9,317 nt of DNA, from the NCBI GenBank assembly GCA_002899795.1, contig PPDG01000350.1, positions 1-9,317 on the forward strand, written 5' to 3'. The stretch's first letter is position 1. Each line of letters begins with the position of its first letter. The notes under the pieces were generated by a model, which searched no databases, was not told the DNA's origin, and saw only the letters and a list, made by a program, of their open reading frames with translations. Shown here in pieces: positions 1 through 5,241 of the stretch. This stretch comes from Desulfobacteraceae bacterium. Its GTDB lineage: Bacteria > Desulfobacterota > Syntrophobacteria > BM002. A program made the translations under genes and the position numbers.

Positions 1-56
1 AATTAACTAATTATCTAATTCCCGAATTCTCTAATTTCCTAATCAACTAATTAACA
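1..56. repeat. AT-rich octamer tandem repeat
   Basis: Seven consecutive 8-bp units of the form AATTnnCT run without a break from the window edge: AATTAACT, AATTATCT, AATTCCCG, AATTCTCT, AATTTCCT, AATCAACT, AATTAACA. AAT is fixed in every unit and the variation is mostly at positions 5-7. The array may begin before the window. It ends 10 bp before the start codon of the thioesterase gene, so it forms part of that gene's upstream region. Its function is unknown. Confidence 0.8.
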
Positions 57-66
57 TGAAGAGACA

Positions 67-504
67 ATGACTGAACCGTTTCGTGCAGAGCAGCGAGTTC
101 TTTACGGCGACACGGACTCCATGGGAGTAGCCTATTACGCCAATTATTTGAGATGGTTTGAGATCGGCCGCACAGAGCTTTTCCGGAGGGTGGGAAGCAC
201 GTATCGACTATTGGAAGAGCAGGGTTGTTTCCTGCCTGTTTATGAGGCCTATTGTCGTTACCACAATCCTGCCCGCTATGACGATATCATTCGTATCGAA
301 ACCACCTTTTCCTTTGCCGGAAAAGCAAGACTGCGTTTCGACTATGTGCTCCTGCACAAAGACAACGGGACGGTCCTGGCTGAAGGATACACCGTGCATG
401 TCTGTACTGACAAGGATGGCAGAGTACTCAAACCCCCAGTTGAGCTAAAGCAACTTCTTAAGGAAATGGAAGAAATGGCAAGAAGCGAGGGTAGTAAGAA
501 GTAG
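67..504 (+). CDS. YbgC/FadM-type acyl-CoA thioesterase (hotdog fold)
   Basis: A 145-residue protein of the 4-hydroxybenzoyl-CoA thioesterase / YbgC family, single-domain cytoplasmic hotdog-fold enzymes that hydrolyse acyl-CoA thioesters. The family signature is near the N-terminus: YGDTDSMG at residues 13-20, followed by VAYYANYLRWFE at 21-32 and GRTE at 34-37. An Asp of the DTD motif (15 or 17) is the expected catalytic residue. Where many YbgC proteins have YHANY this one has YYANY, a variant also common in the family. Length is normal (about 130-150). ATG at 67 follows a weak GAAGAG site; an ATG at 56 is in another frame and stops after four codons. hisA starts 42 bp downstream, so co-transcription is possible. 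YbgC often sits beside the tol-pal genes, but those are not visible here. The physiological acyl-CoA substrate cannot be told from sequence. Confidence 0.88.
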   Translation: MTEPFRAEQRVLYGDTDSMGVAYYANYLRWFEIGRTELFRRVGSTYRLLEEQGCFLPVYEAYCRYHNPARYDDIIRIETTFSFAGKARLRFDYVLLHKDNGTVLAEGYTVHVCTDKDGRVLKPPVELKQLLKEMEEMARSEGSKK

Positions 505-546
505 GTAGAGGTTTCTGAGAACAATGAAGCGAAGTGAGTCGGCGAC

Positions 547-1287
547 ATGTTGATCATTCCAGCCATTGATTTGAAAGAAGGGAAATGTGTGCGGTTGGAG
601 CGGGGAGAAATGTCATCCGCTACCATTTATTCCGAGGACCCTGCAGCTACAGCCCAACGGTGGGAGGCTGAAGGGGCTCAATTGCTGCACGTGGTAGATT
701 TGGACGGCGCCTTCGCCAAGGAACCCAAGAACCGTGAGGCCATCGCCGCCATCGTTCGATCGGTAGACGTTCCAGTTCAATTAGGCGGAGGGGTACGCAC
801 GGTCGAGACTCTATCCGCCTATTTGGAACTTGGGGTTGAGCGCGTGGTGATTGGCACTGCCGCCCACAGTAATCCGGAATTGTTGGTGCAGGCCTGTGAG
901 CGATTTCCAGGGAAGGTGGTCCTCGGGATAGACAGCCGCAAGGGCAAGGTTGCCGTTGAGGGCTGGAGCAAAACCACTGAGGTGGGTTCAGGGGAACTTG
1001 CGGCCAGATTTGAAAATCTGGCCCTGGCAGCTATCGTCTACACTGATATCTCGAGGGACGGCATGCAGACCGGTCCAAACGTCGAAGCAACCCGGGATTT
1101 GGCCCGGTCAGTGAGTATTCCTGTAATTGCCTCAGGAGGTGTGGGCAGCCTCGAGCACATCAGGGCACTGCTGCCGCTTGAACGAGACGGGGTGGTGGGG
1201 GTGATTGCCGGCCGGGCTTTGTATGCCGGGAGCGTGGATTTGGGCGAAGCCATCGCCTTGGCAAAAGGCATAGCGCATAGCGCATAG
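547..1287 (+). CDS. hisA: Phosphoribosylformimino-AICAR-phosphate isomerase (HisA), histidine biosynthesis
   Basis: HisA is a cytoplasmic TIM-barrel enzyme that isomerises ProFAR to PRFAR, the fourth step of histidine biosynthesis, by an Amadori rearrangement. At 246 residues it has the usual length. Visible features are the N-terminal IIPAIDLK with catalytic Asp8, the phosphate-binding loop GGGVR (80-84), IGT (102-104), the second catalytic Asp129 in LGIDSRKG, T166 and D167 followed by SRDG (169-172), and a second phosphate site ASGGVG (195-200) plus GR (222-223). DG in place of tryptophan-synthesis signatures, together with the two Asp residues, favours HisA over HisF or TrpF. The start fits the invariant MLIIPAID beginning; the upstream ribosome site (AGTGAG) is poor. 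The last residues, GIAHSA, are encoded by a heptamer repeat that continues past the stop codon. No other his gene is visible in the window. Confidence 0.95.
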   Translation: MLIIPAIDLKEGKCVRLERGEMSSATIYSEDPAATAQRWEAEGAQLLHVVDLDGAFAKEPKNREAIAAIVRSVDVPVQLGGGVRTVETLSAYLELGVERVVIGTAAHSNPELLVQACERFPGKVVLGIDSRKGKVAVEGWSKTTEVGSGELAARFENLALAAIVYTDISRDGMQTGPNVEATRDLARSVSIPVIASGGVGSLEHIRALLPLERDGVVGVIAGRALYAGSVDLGEAIALAKGIAHSA

Positions 1288-1309
1288 CGCAAAGAGCAAA
1301 GCGCATAGC
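1268..1309. repeat. Heptamer tandem repeat (GCATAGC/GCAAAGC) overlapping the hisA 3' end
   Basis: Six consecutive 7-bp units: GCATAGC three times, GCAAAGA, GCAAAGC, GCATAGC. The first three units encode the final residues of HisA and include its TAG stop (1285-1287); the rest is non-coding. A degenerate opposite-strand run of the same heptamer follows at 1345-1365. Confidence 0.85.
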
Positions 1310-1344
1310 GTGACTGGTAATAGGTTGACCATAGCAGATGTAAC

Positions 1345-1365
1345 GCTTTGCGCCATGCGCTCTGC
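1345..1365. repeat. Inverted partner of the hisA-end heptamer repeat
   Basis: Three 7-bp units, GCTTTGC, GCCATGC and GCTCTGC, are close to the reverse complement of the units at 1268-1309. Bases 1346-1360 can pair with 1280-1294 at 14 of 15 positions, giving a long stem with a loop of about 50 nt directly after hisA. No run of T follows, so it does not look like a standard intrinsic terminator, though it could still block exonucleases or slow polymerase. Confidence 0.6.
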
Positions 1366-1383
1366 GTTACTCTCACTTTTACG

Positions 1384-1411
1384 TTGACAATTTATTAAGA
1401 AAAGCTAAAAT
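1384..1411 (+). promoter_or_regulatory. Sigma-70-type promoter for rpsU
   Basis: A perfect -35 box TTGACA (1384-1389), a 16-bp spacer and a -10 box TAAAAT (1406-1411, five of six consensus bases) form the best promoter in the window. Transcription would start near 1418, leaving a leader of about 140 nt before rpsU. It lies just after the inverted heptamer repeat, as expected for the start of a new transcription unit. Confidence 0.7.
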
Positions 1412-1417
1412 TGTAAG

Positions 1418-1557
1418 TTTAAGTGCTCATTTACACAGCCATAGATGGCTAGACTTTTTGAAGGGGGGGGATGGCTTGATGCCATTTTGGTCTGTCTGCA
1501 GAAGGGTTTCAGCCGACAGGACGCCCACTCATACCCAGGTGAAGGGAGGGTGGGACA
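1418..1557 (+). promoter_or_regulatory. rpsU 5' leader with small hairpins
   Basis: The predicted untranslated leader contains several short inverted repeats: AGCC/GGCT (1437-1440 with 1447-1450), ATGGC/GCCAT (1471-1475 with 1481-1485) and CTGTC/GACAG (1492-1496 with 1515-1519, extendable by two pairs). ATGGCT occurs at both 1445-1450 and 1471-1476, so AGCCAT at 1437-1442 has two possible partners. A run of eight G at 1463-1470 lies between them. Before the start codon is a strong ribosome site (GGGAGGG, about 1544-1550). Ribosomal protein genes often use such leaders for autoregulation; whether this one does is unknown. Confidence 0.35.
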
Positions 1558-1758
1558 ATGCCGAATGTAGTGGTCAATTCGAGAGAATCGTTTGAAGCTG
1601 CTCTCAGACGTTTTAATAAAGAATGTCAAAAGGAGGGCATCCTTTCCGAGGTCCGCAAGAGAAAGCATTACGAGAAACCCAGTGTTAGGAAGAAAAGGAA
1701 AGCACTGGCTGCTAAGAGGCGGGCGCTGAAGCGGATGCGCAAGGTGGGACAAAGATGA
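1558..1758 (+). CDS. rpsU: 30S ribosomal protein bS21
   Basis: A 66-residue basic protein with the bS21 pattern: VNSRESFEAALRRFNKEC at about 6-23, EVRKRKHYEKPS around 31-42, and a Lys/Arg-rich C-terminal helix. bS21 sits on the small-subunit platform near the 3' end of 16S rRNA and helps mRNA initiation. Length is typical. A strong Shine-Dalgarno site precedes the ATG, and a consensus-like promoter lies about 140 nt further upstream. The stop codon overlaps the start of the next gene (ATGA), so the two are probably translationally coupled. It opens the macromolecular-synthesis cluster seen in many bacteria. Confidence 0.97.
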   Translation: MPNVVVNSRESFEAALRRFNKECQKEGILSEVRKRKHYEKPSVRKKRKALAAKRRALKRMRKVGQR

Positions 1759-2204
1759 TGAGTCTCCAGGAGCAAATTAGTGCAGCTTTAAAGGATGCCA
1801 TGCGGGCGAGGGATGAGGTCAAAATGTCCACCCTGCGCCTTGTGCTTACTGCCATCAAGAAACGGGAAAAAGAGGCTCGCAGCCTCCTTGAGGATCAAGA
1901 GGTGATCTCGGTTATCACCACCCAGATCAAACAGAGGCGAGAATCCATAGAGCAGTATCGCCAGGCCGGCAGGGAAGATTTAGCCCAAACGGAAGAGAGC
2001 GAACTTCAGATATTGCAGGGTTATATGCCGGAGCAGGTCTCCGAAGAAGAAATATCAAACACACTTGACGAGATTATCGCCGAGGTAGGTGCTGCCAGCA
2101 TGAAGGACATGGGTACAGTAATGAAGGCAGCCATGGCCAAGCTGGCGGGCAAGGCAGAGGGCGGGGCGATAAATGCAATGGTCAAGGAAAAACTTTCGAG
2201 CTGA
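1755..2204 (+). CDS. GatB/YqeY domain-containing protein
   Basis: A 149-residue all-helical protein of the YqeY family, related to the C-terminal tail domain of GatB, the tRNA-dependent amidotransferase subunit. Seen in the sequence: SLQEQISAALKDAMRARDE at the N-terminus, TLRLVLTAIKKREKEAR (about 26-42), LQGYMPEQVSEEEI (about 88-101), and a C-terminal GKAEGGAINAMVKEKL segment like the GatB tail. Stand-alone YqeY proteins are widespread next to rpsU, and their biochemical role is not settled; tRNA binding is inferred from GatB. Two adjacent ATG codons (1755 and 1758) are possible starts. The first gives a 4-nt overlap with rpsU; the second gives the more typical MSL start. GGTGG within the rpsU 3' end is a plausible ribosome site for either. 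Confidence 0.92.
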   Translation: MMSLQEQISAALKDAMRARDEVKMSTLRLVLTAIKKREKEARSLLEDQEVISVITTQIKQRRESIEQYRQAGREDLAQTEESELQILQGYMPEQVSEEEISNTLDEIIAEVGAASMKDMGTVMKAAMAKLAGKAEGGAINAMVKEKLSS

Positions 2205-2498
2205 CTCCGGTTTTTTGGGCTAAAATTGGAGAGCGGCGGCTTGCCGGGCGTACTTTTACACCTTGCCAGTGGTGTGAGAGTAGAAGTCGTTGCAGTGCCA
2301 GCAGCGGTGGTGAGCAGCCCCTTCGGGCGCCAAAGTCCTCATATCCAACTGCACCTCCTTCTCGTCTAGCGGCACGACCTGTCCAGGAGGCAGGCTTGCG
2401 AGTATTCTTCGATTTCTCAGCAAGAACCATTTCTCACTTTGCTTTTCCTTCAAAGGTGAGAGAACCCGGCCTTCGGTCTCTCCCCGGCATGGAGTGAT
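2205..2498 (+). promoter_or_regulatory. Structured non-coding leader upstream of mutS2
   Basis: This 294-nt gap has no convincing gene. Read as + strand RNA it can form several stems: 2251-2262 with 2271-2282 (12 bp, two G-U), GCCC/GGGC at 2317-2328, 2291-2296 with 2348-2353, CCUGUC/GGCAGG at 2378-2394 (one G-U), 2432-2441 with 2451-2461 (10 bp, one bulge), and 2458-2482 (GAGAGA/TCTCTC plus CCG/CGG). The last two share 2458-2461 and cannot coexist. CTCC at 2480-2483 can also pair with the mutS2 ribosome site GGAG (2491-2494). G-U pairs fit a + strand RNA. No good promoter was found inside. Cis-regulation is inferred from these pairings only. Confidence 0.4.
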
Positions 2499-4946
2499 AT
2501 GGATCACCAGTCTCTTCGTGTCCTTGAATTTCCGCATGTTCAGAGCTTTCTGTACTCACTCGCCTTCACTGACCCGGGACGGCAAGCAACGACACAGGTC
2601 CATCCGAGCGCGGACCGAGAGCAAATCCAAGTTTGGCTTGATCAGGTAACTGAACTCAAGGAATACCTGCAAATAGGCAATCCACTCCCTCTTGGTGGTA
2701 TCCATGAGCTGGAGCCGATTATCGATAGACTCAGGAGCACCGGGGAAGTTTTGTCGCCGGCCGAACTTCTTGATGTAGCAGAGACCGCAAAGGCGGCTCG
2801 CACCCTCCAGCAGTTGGTGAGCAGTTGCGAACCACGGTACAGCAGGCTGGCCGAATTGTTGGACAATCTGCAGCCAATTCCGGAGTTGGAAAAGAAGATC
2901 GGCCGCGCCATTGCCCAGCGGGGTCATATAAAAGATGGAGCAAGTCCGGAGCTTTCGCGAGTTAGAAAAGAAATTGGTGAGCTGCGCAAAAGGCTCCATG
3001 CGGAACTCACTGAAGTTCTTGAGAGGCAGGCTTCCCAGAAAACGCTTCGGGAGAAGCTCATCACCGTCCGTAACGACAGGTTGGTAATCCCTCTTCGAAG
3101 CGACGCCAAGGGGGCGCTGGAAGGCATAGTTCACGATACTTCGCACAGTGGTGCCACCTGTTTCGTGGAACCACTGTCTGTTGTTCCTCTCAACAACCGG
3201 CTGAGACAGGGCCGTAGTCGAGAAAGAGAAGAAGAGGCTCGCATTCTCCGGGAATTAACCGATGCGGTGATAACTGCAGCGGAGGTGCTCCTTCATAACG
3301 AGAGCTGGCTGGGGGTTATTGACTGCGTGCACGCCAAGGTCCGATTGAGTTCTCTCCTCCTTGCCCGTGCACCCAAGTTGAATGACGGCCCAAGGATGCG
3401 GTTGCAGCAGGCTTCCCACCCTATTCTAGCATTACAGGAACGGGCGCAGAAGACGTCTACTCTACCGGTCGAACTGGCTGAGATGGTGTTGGGGGCTGAA
3501 CTTACAGAAACTCGAAAATCTGATCACATCGAAGTTGTGCCCATTGATCTGCATCTCGATGAAAAGCAGAAGACCTTGGTCATCAGCGGTGCCAACACCG
3601 GTGGTAAGACGGTATCTCTCAAGACTTTGGGTCTTCTCGGAGCCATGGTCCAGGCTGGGCTGCACGTCCCGGTTGCTGATGGCAGTGAATGGCCGGTGCT
3701 CACGGGCATATTTGCCGAAATAGGTGACGAACAGGACGTGAGGGCTCACCTGAGCACATTCTCGGCTAAGGTCCAAAGATTGGTGCACATGCTGAAGCAG
3801 GTGGACAACCGATCTCTTGTCCTGCTGGACGAAATCGGCACAGGAACCGATCCAGCAGAGGGAGCTGCCCTGGCCCTGGCTGTACTGGACCAATTCCGTG
3901 GCCGCGGCGCTTTTGTGGTTGTTACCACACACTACCACCTGATTAAGGCTTACGGCATGCTCCATCAGGGGGTGGAGAATGTGTCGGTGGCTTTTGATGA
4001 AGAGAACAGCCGGCCTACCTATCAGTTGCGTTATGGTCGTCCCGGTACCAGCAACGCCTTTGAGATCGCTGCCGACCTTGGCATGCCACCGGAGATTGTC
4101 GAAGAGGCAAGAGGCCATCTGGATCCTGGCGAAGGCCAGACCATTGACCTTATCAATCAACTGACTGAAGCCTGGGACAGAGCCAGGAATGAAGAAGAAA
4201 AACTTATACTCCAGCAACAGCGGTTGAAATTGGCCAAAGCGAGTTTGGCCAGGGAACGTAAAGGCTTTGTCCAATCTCGAGAAGAGATTCTCAGTGAACT
4301 GAGACAGCGGAGCGAGGGCATGCTCACTGAGGCTGAAAAAGAGCTGAAATCGGGAATAGCCAGCTTGCAACAGGGCGGAATGCGTAAGGCGATGGCAGTC
4401 CGAAAGAAGGTCAGGGAGATCAGGCAAGAGCTTAGCTCTGCACTTGAGTCGCAAAGCGAGCGAGAGGACAAAGGAGTGATGCCCTCTGCGGAAGGGCAGT
4501 TGGTGCGTTTGCGAACCGTGGGTGGCAGGGGTACCTTGCTCAAGATCAAGGACCAGGGGCGCCGTGCAGAGGTGCAAATGGGTCCAAAGCGTGTGGAAGT
4601 TGACCTGGAATCCCTGGAACTCCTTCCAGACGAAAAGAATGCGAGCGCTAGAGCGCATCGATCCAACTCCATCAGGGTTTTTCGCGAGGAGCCTGAAACC
4701 TGCCAGCAACGGCTGCATCTGGTCGGCCTTAGGGTTGAGGAGGCAATCCCGTTACTGGACAAAACAATTGATCGGGCGATTCTTGATGGTTACAACCAGA
4801 TCCATGTTGTTCATGGACACGGCACCGGGAGACTTCGCCAGGCGGTGCAGGAATTCCTCACTGAGCATGCTATAGTTAAGGGATTTCACGCCGAGAAGCA
4901 GGGTGCTGGAGGCACCGGGGTTACGGTTGTAGAACTGAAGGACTGA
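2499..4946 (+). CDS. mutS2: Endonuclease MutS2 (ribosome-rescue / anti-recombination ATPase)
   Basis: An 815-residue MutS2. It lacks the MutS mismatch-recognition domain. Members suppress homologous recombination in some species, and in Bacillus MutS2 (RqcU) splits collided ribosomes. Domains: coiled-coil core and lever about 1-320, including the MutS2-typical CFVEPLSVVPLNN (221-233); ABC ATPase with Walker A GANTGGKT (364-371), STFSAK (419-424), Walker B LVLLDE (440-445) and TTHYH (476-480); long charged helical clamp about 550-655; KOW-like beta domain about 664-710; C-terminal Smr domain about 738-815 with HGHGTGRLR (772-780). The usual LDLRG motif of Smr reads LHLVG (739-743), so the Asp is absent. 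ATG at 2499 follows GGAG (2491-2494) and gives the typical MutS2 beginning, LRVLEF. It is separated from its neighbours by structured gaps of about 290 nt on each side. Confidence 0.96.
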   Translation: MDHQSLRVLEFPHVQSFLYSLAFTDPGRQATTQVHPSADREQIQVWLDQVTELKEYLQIGNPLPLGGIHELEPIIDRLRSTGEVLSPAELLDVAETAKAARTLQQLVSSCEPRYSRLAELLDNLQPIPELEKKIGRAIAQRGHIKDGASPELSRVRKEIGELRKRLHAELTEVLERQASQKTLREKLITVRNDRLVIPLRSDAKGALEGIVHDTSHSGATCFVEPLSVVPLNNRLRQGRSREREEEARILRELTDAVITAAEVLLHNESWLGVIDCVHAKVRLSSLLLARAPKLNDGPRMRLQQASHPILALQERAQKTSTLPVELAEMVLGAELTETRKSDHIEVVPIDLHLDEKQKTLVISGANTGGKTVSLKTLGLLGAMVQAGLHVPVADGSEWPVLTGIFAEIGDEQDVRAHLSTFSAKVQRLVHMLKQVDNRSLVLLDEIGTGTDPAEGAALALAVLDQFRGRGAFVVVTTHYHLIKAYGMLHQGVENVSVAFDEENSRPTYQLRYGRPGTSNAFEIAADLGMPPEIVEEARGHLDPGEGQTIDLINQLTEAWDRARNEEEKLILQQQRLKLAKASLARERKGFVQSREEILSELRQRSEGMLTEAEKELKSGIASLQQGGMRKAMAVRKKVREIRQELSSALESQSEREDKGVMPSAEGQLVRLRTVGGRGTLLKIKDQGRRAEVQMGPKRVEVDLESLELLPDEKNASARAHRSNSIRVFREEPETCQQRLHLVGLRVEEAIPLLDKTIDRAILDGYNQIHVVHGHGTGRLRQAVQEFLTEHAIVKGFHAEKQGAGGTGVTVVELKD

Positions 4947-4963
4947 GCGCAGTTGGCAGCCGA

Positions 4964-5038
4964 CAGCCCCGCGACAAGCTCCCCGGGACTATGCCCGGGA
5001 CAGGCAGGACAGGCTAGCAGCAGGCAGGTCAACGCGGG
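4964..5038. repeat. GC-rich inverted-repeat block after mutS2
   Basis: CCCGGG at 4982-4987 can pair with CCCGGG at 4994-4999 around a 6-nt loop. This is enclosed by CCCGCG (4968-4973) pairing with CGCGGG (5033-5038). An 8-bp direct repeat CAGGCAGG occurs at 5001-5008 and 5021-5028. CAGCCCCGC (4964-4972) and CGACAAGCT (4972-4980) match, in reverse orientation, the flanks of the palindromic repeat found after rpoD, but without its inner stem, so this may be a decayed or truncated copy. ATTTTGGG follows, which is too short a T run for a confident terminator. Confidence 0.35.
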
Positions 5039-5062
5039 ATTTTGGGAGTGGAAAAAAGAACA

Positions 5063-5090
5063 TTAACATGCTAAAATAAATAAATAAATT
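5063..5090 (+). promoter_or_regulatory. Possible promoter for dnaG-rpoD
   Basis: TTAACA (5063-5068, five of six consensus) is followed after 16 bp by TAAATT (5085-5090, four of six). The stretch is very AT-rich (AAAT repeats at 5073-5090), so chance matches are easy, and other -10-like sites such as TATAAA at 5101 lie nearby. A promoter somewhere here is plausible because dnaG is separated from mutS2 by almost 300 nt. Confidence 0.25.
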
Positions 5091-5133
5091 TACTATTTCC
5101 TATAAAATACTTTAAAGTTATAGCTTCATATTG

Positions 5134-5217
5134 GGAACCTGGAACTTTGTACTCCTTACAACTGTCTTCTCTAGTGGGTAGTGCTTACTACTCACTGCTT
5201 ACTGCTCACCGCTTACT
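5134..5217. repeat. Heptamer repeat runs upstream of dnaG
   Basis: Two 7-bp-period runs are visible. GGAACCT and GGAACTT lie at 5134-5147. Five units lie at 5183-5217: GCTTACT, ACTCACT, GCTTACT, GCTCACC, GCTTACT. The latter run ends just before the start-site hairpin of dnaG. The unit differs from that near hisA but the period is the same. Confidence 0.7.
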
Positions 5218-5241
5218 TTAATCGCCATGGAGGGCGATTAA
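5218..5241 (+). promoter_or_regulatory. Hairpin enclosing the dnaG ribosome binding site
   Basis: TTAATCGCC (5218-5226) and GGCGATTAA (5233-5241) are perfect inverted repeats of 9 bp around a 6-nt loop, ATGGAG. The Shine-Dalgarno sequence GGAGGG (5229-5234) is split between the loop and the first two pairs of the right arm, and the last pair includes the A of the dnaG start codon. The loop ATG opens a four-codon frame whose TAA stop overlaps the dnaG ATG. Folding could limit ribosome access to dnaG, or the DNA palindrome could be an operator. Confidence 0.55.

Larger units (their letters stand above)
4947..5240. other. mutS2-dnaG intergenic region
   Basis: A 294-nt gap without a credible gene. 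Its first third is GC-rich with inverted repeats (4964-5038), the middle is AT-rich with an AAAT run (5073-5090), and the last part has heptamer repeats and the dnaG start-site hairpin. Extending dnaG to a GTG at 5181 would translate the heptamer repeat into 20 unconserved residues, so that start is rejected. No intrinsic terminator is evident after mutS2. Confidence 0.7.

Noticed and set aside
523..552. Nine-codon frame ending at the hisA start
   Set aside because: Very short, with only a weak GAGG upstream. Coupling to hisA is possible but unsupported.
1479..1598. Upstream open frame in the rpsU leader
   Set aside because: It would start 8 nt after the G run and overlap rpsU, but the encoded 38 residues look random and the G run is a poor ribosome site.
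2208..2226. T run and TAAAAT after yqeY as terminator or promoter
   Set aside because: The six T are not preceded by a stable GC stem, and TAAAAT has no acceptable -35 box at 16-18 bp, although GCTAAAATTG also occurs at the rpsU promoter.
2182..2430. - strand frame of 82 codons between yqeY and mutS2
   Set aside because: No family likeness, overlaps the yqeY end, and no good ribosome site; the gap is better read as structured RNA.
3462..4718. Long - strand open frame (418 codons) opposite mutS2
   Set aside because: It lies wholly antisense to a clearly conserved MutS2 and its sequence shows no recognisable family. A long stop-free antisense frame is common opposite a codon-biased gene.
4982..4999. 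CCCGGG hairpin as intrinsic terminator of mutS2
   Set aside because: No T tract follows directly; the sequence after it is GC-rich.
5181..5240. N-terminal extension of DnaG from GTG 5181
   Set aside because: The 20 extra residues come from the heptamer repeat and start-site hairpin. ATG 5241 has a good Shine-Dalgarno site and matches the usual primase N-terminus.
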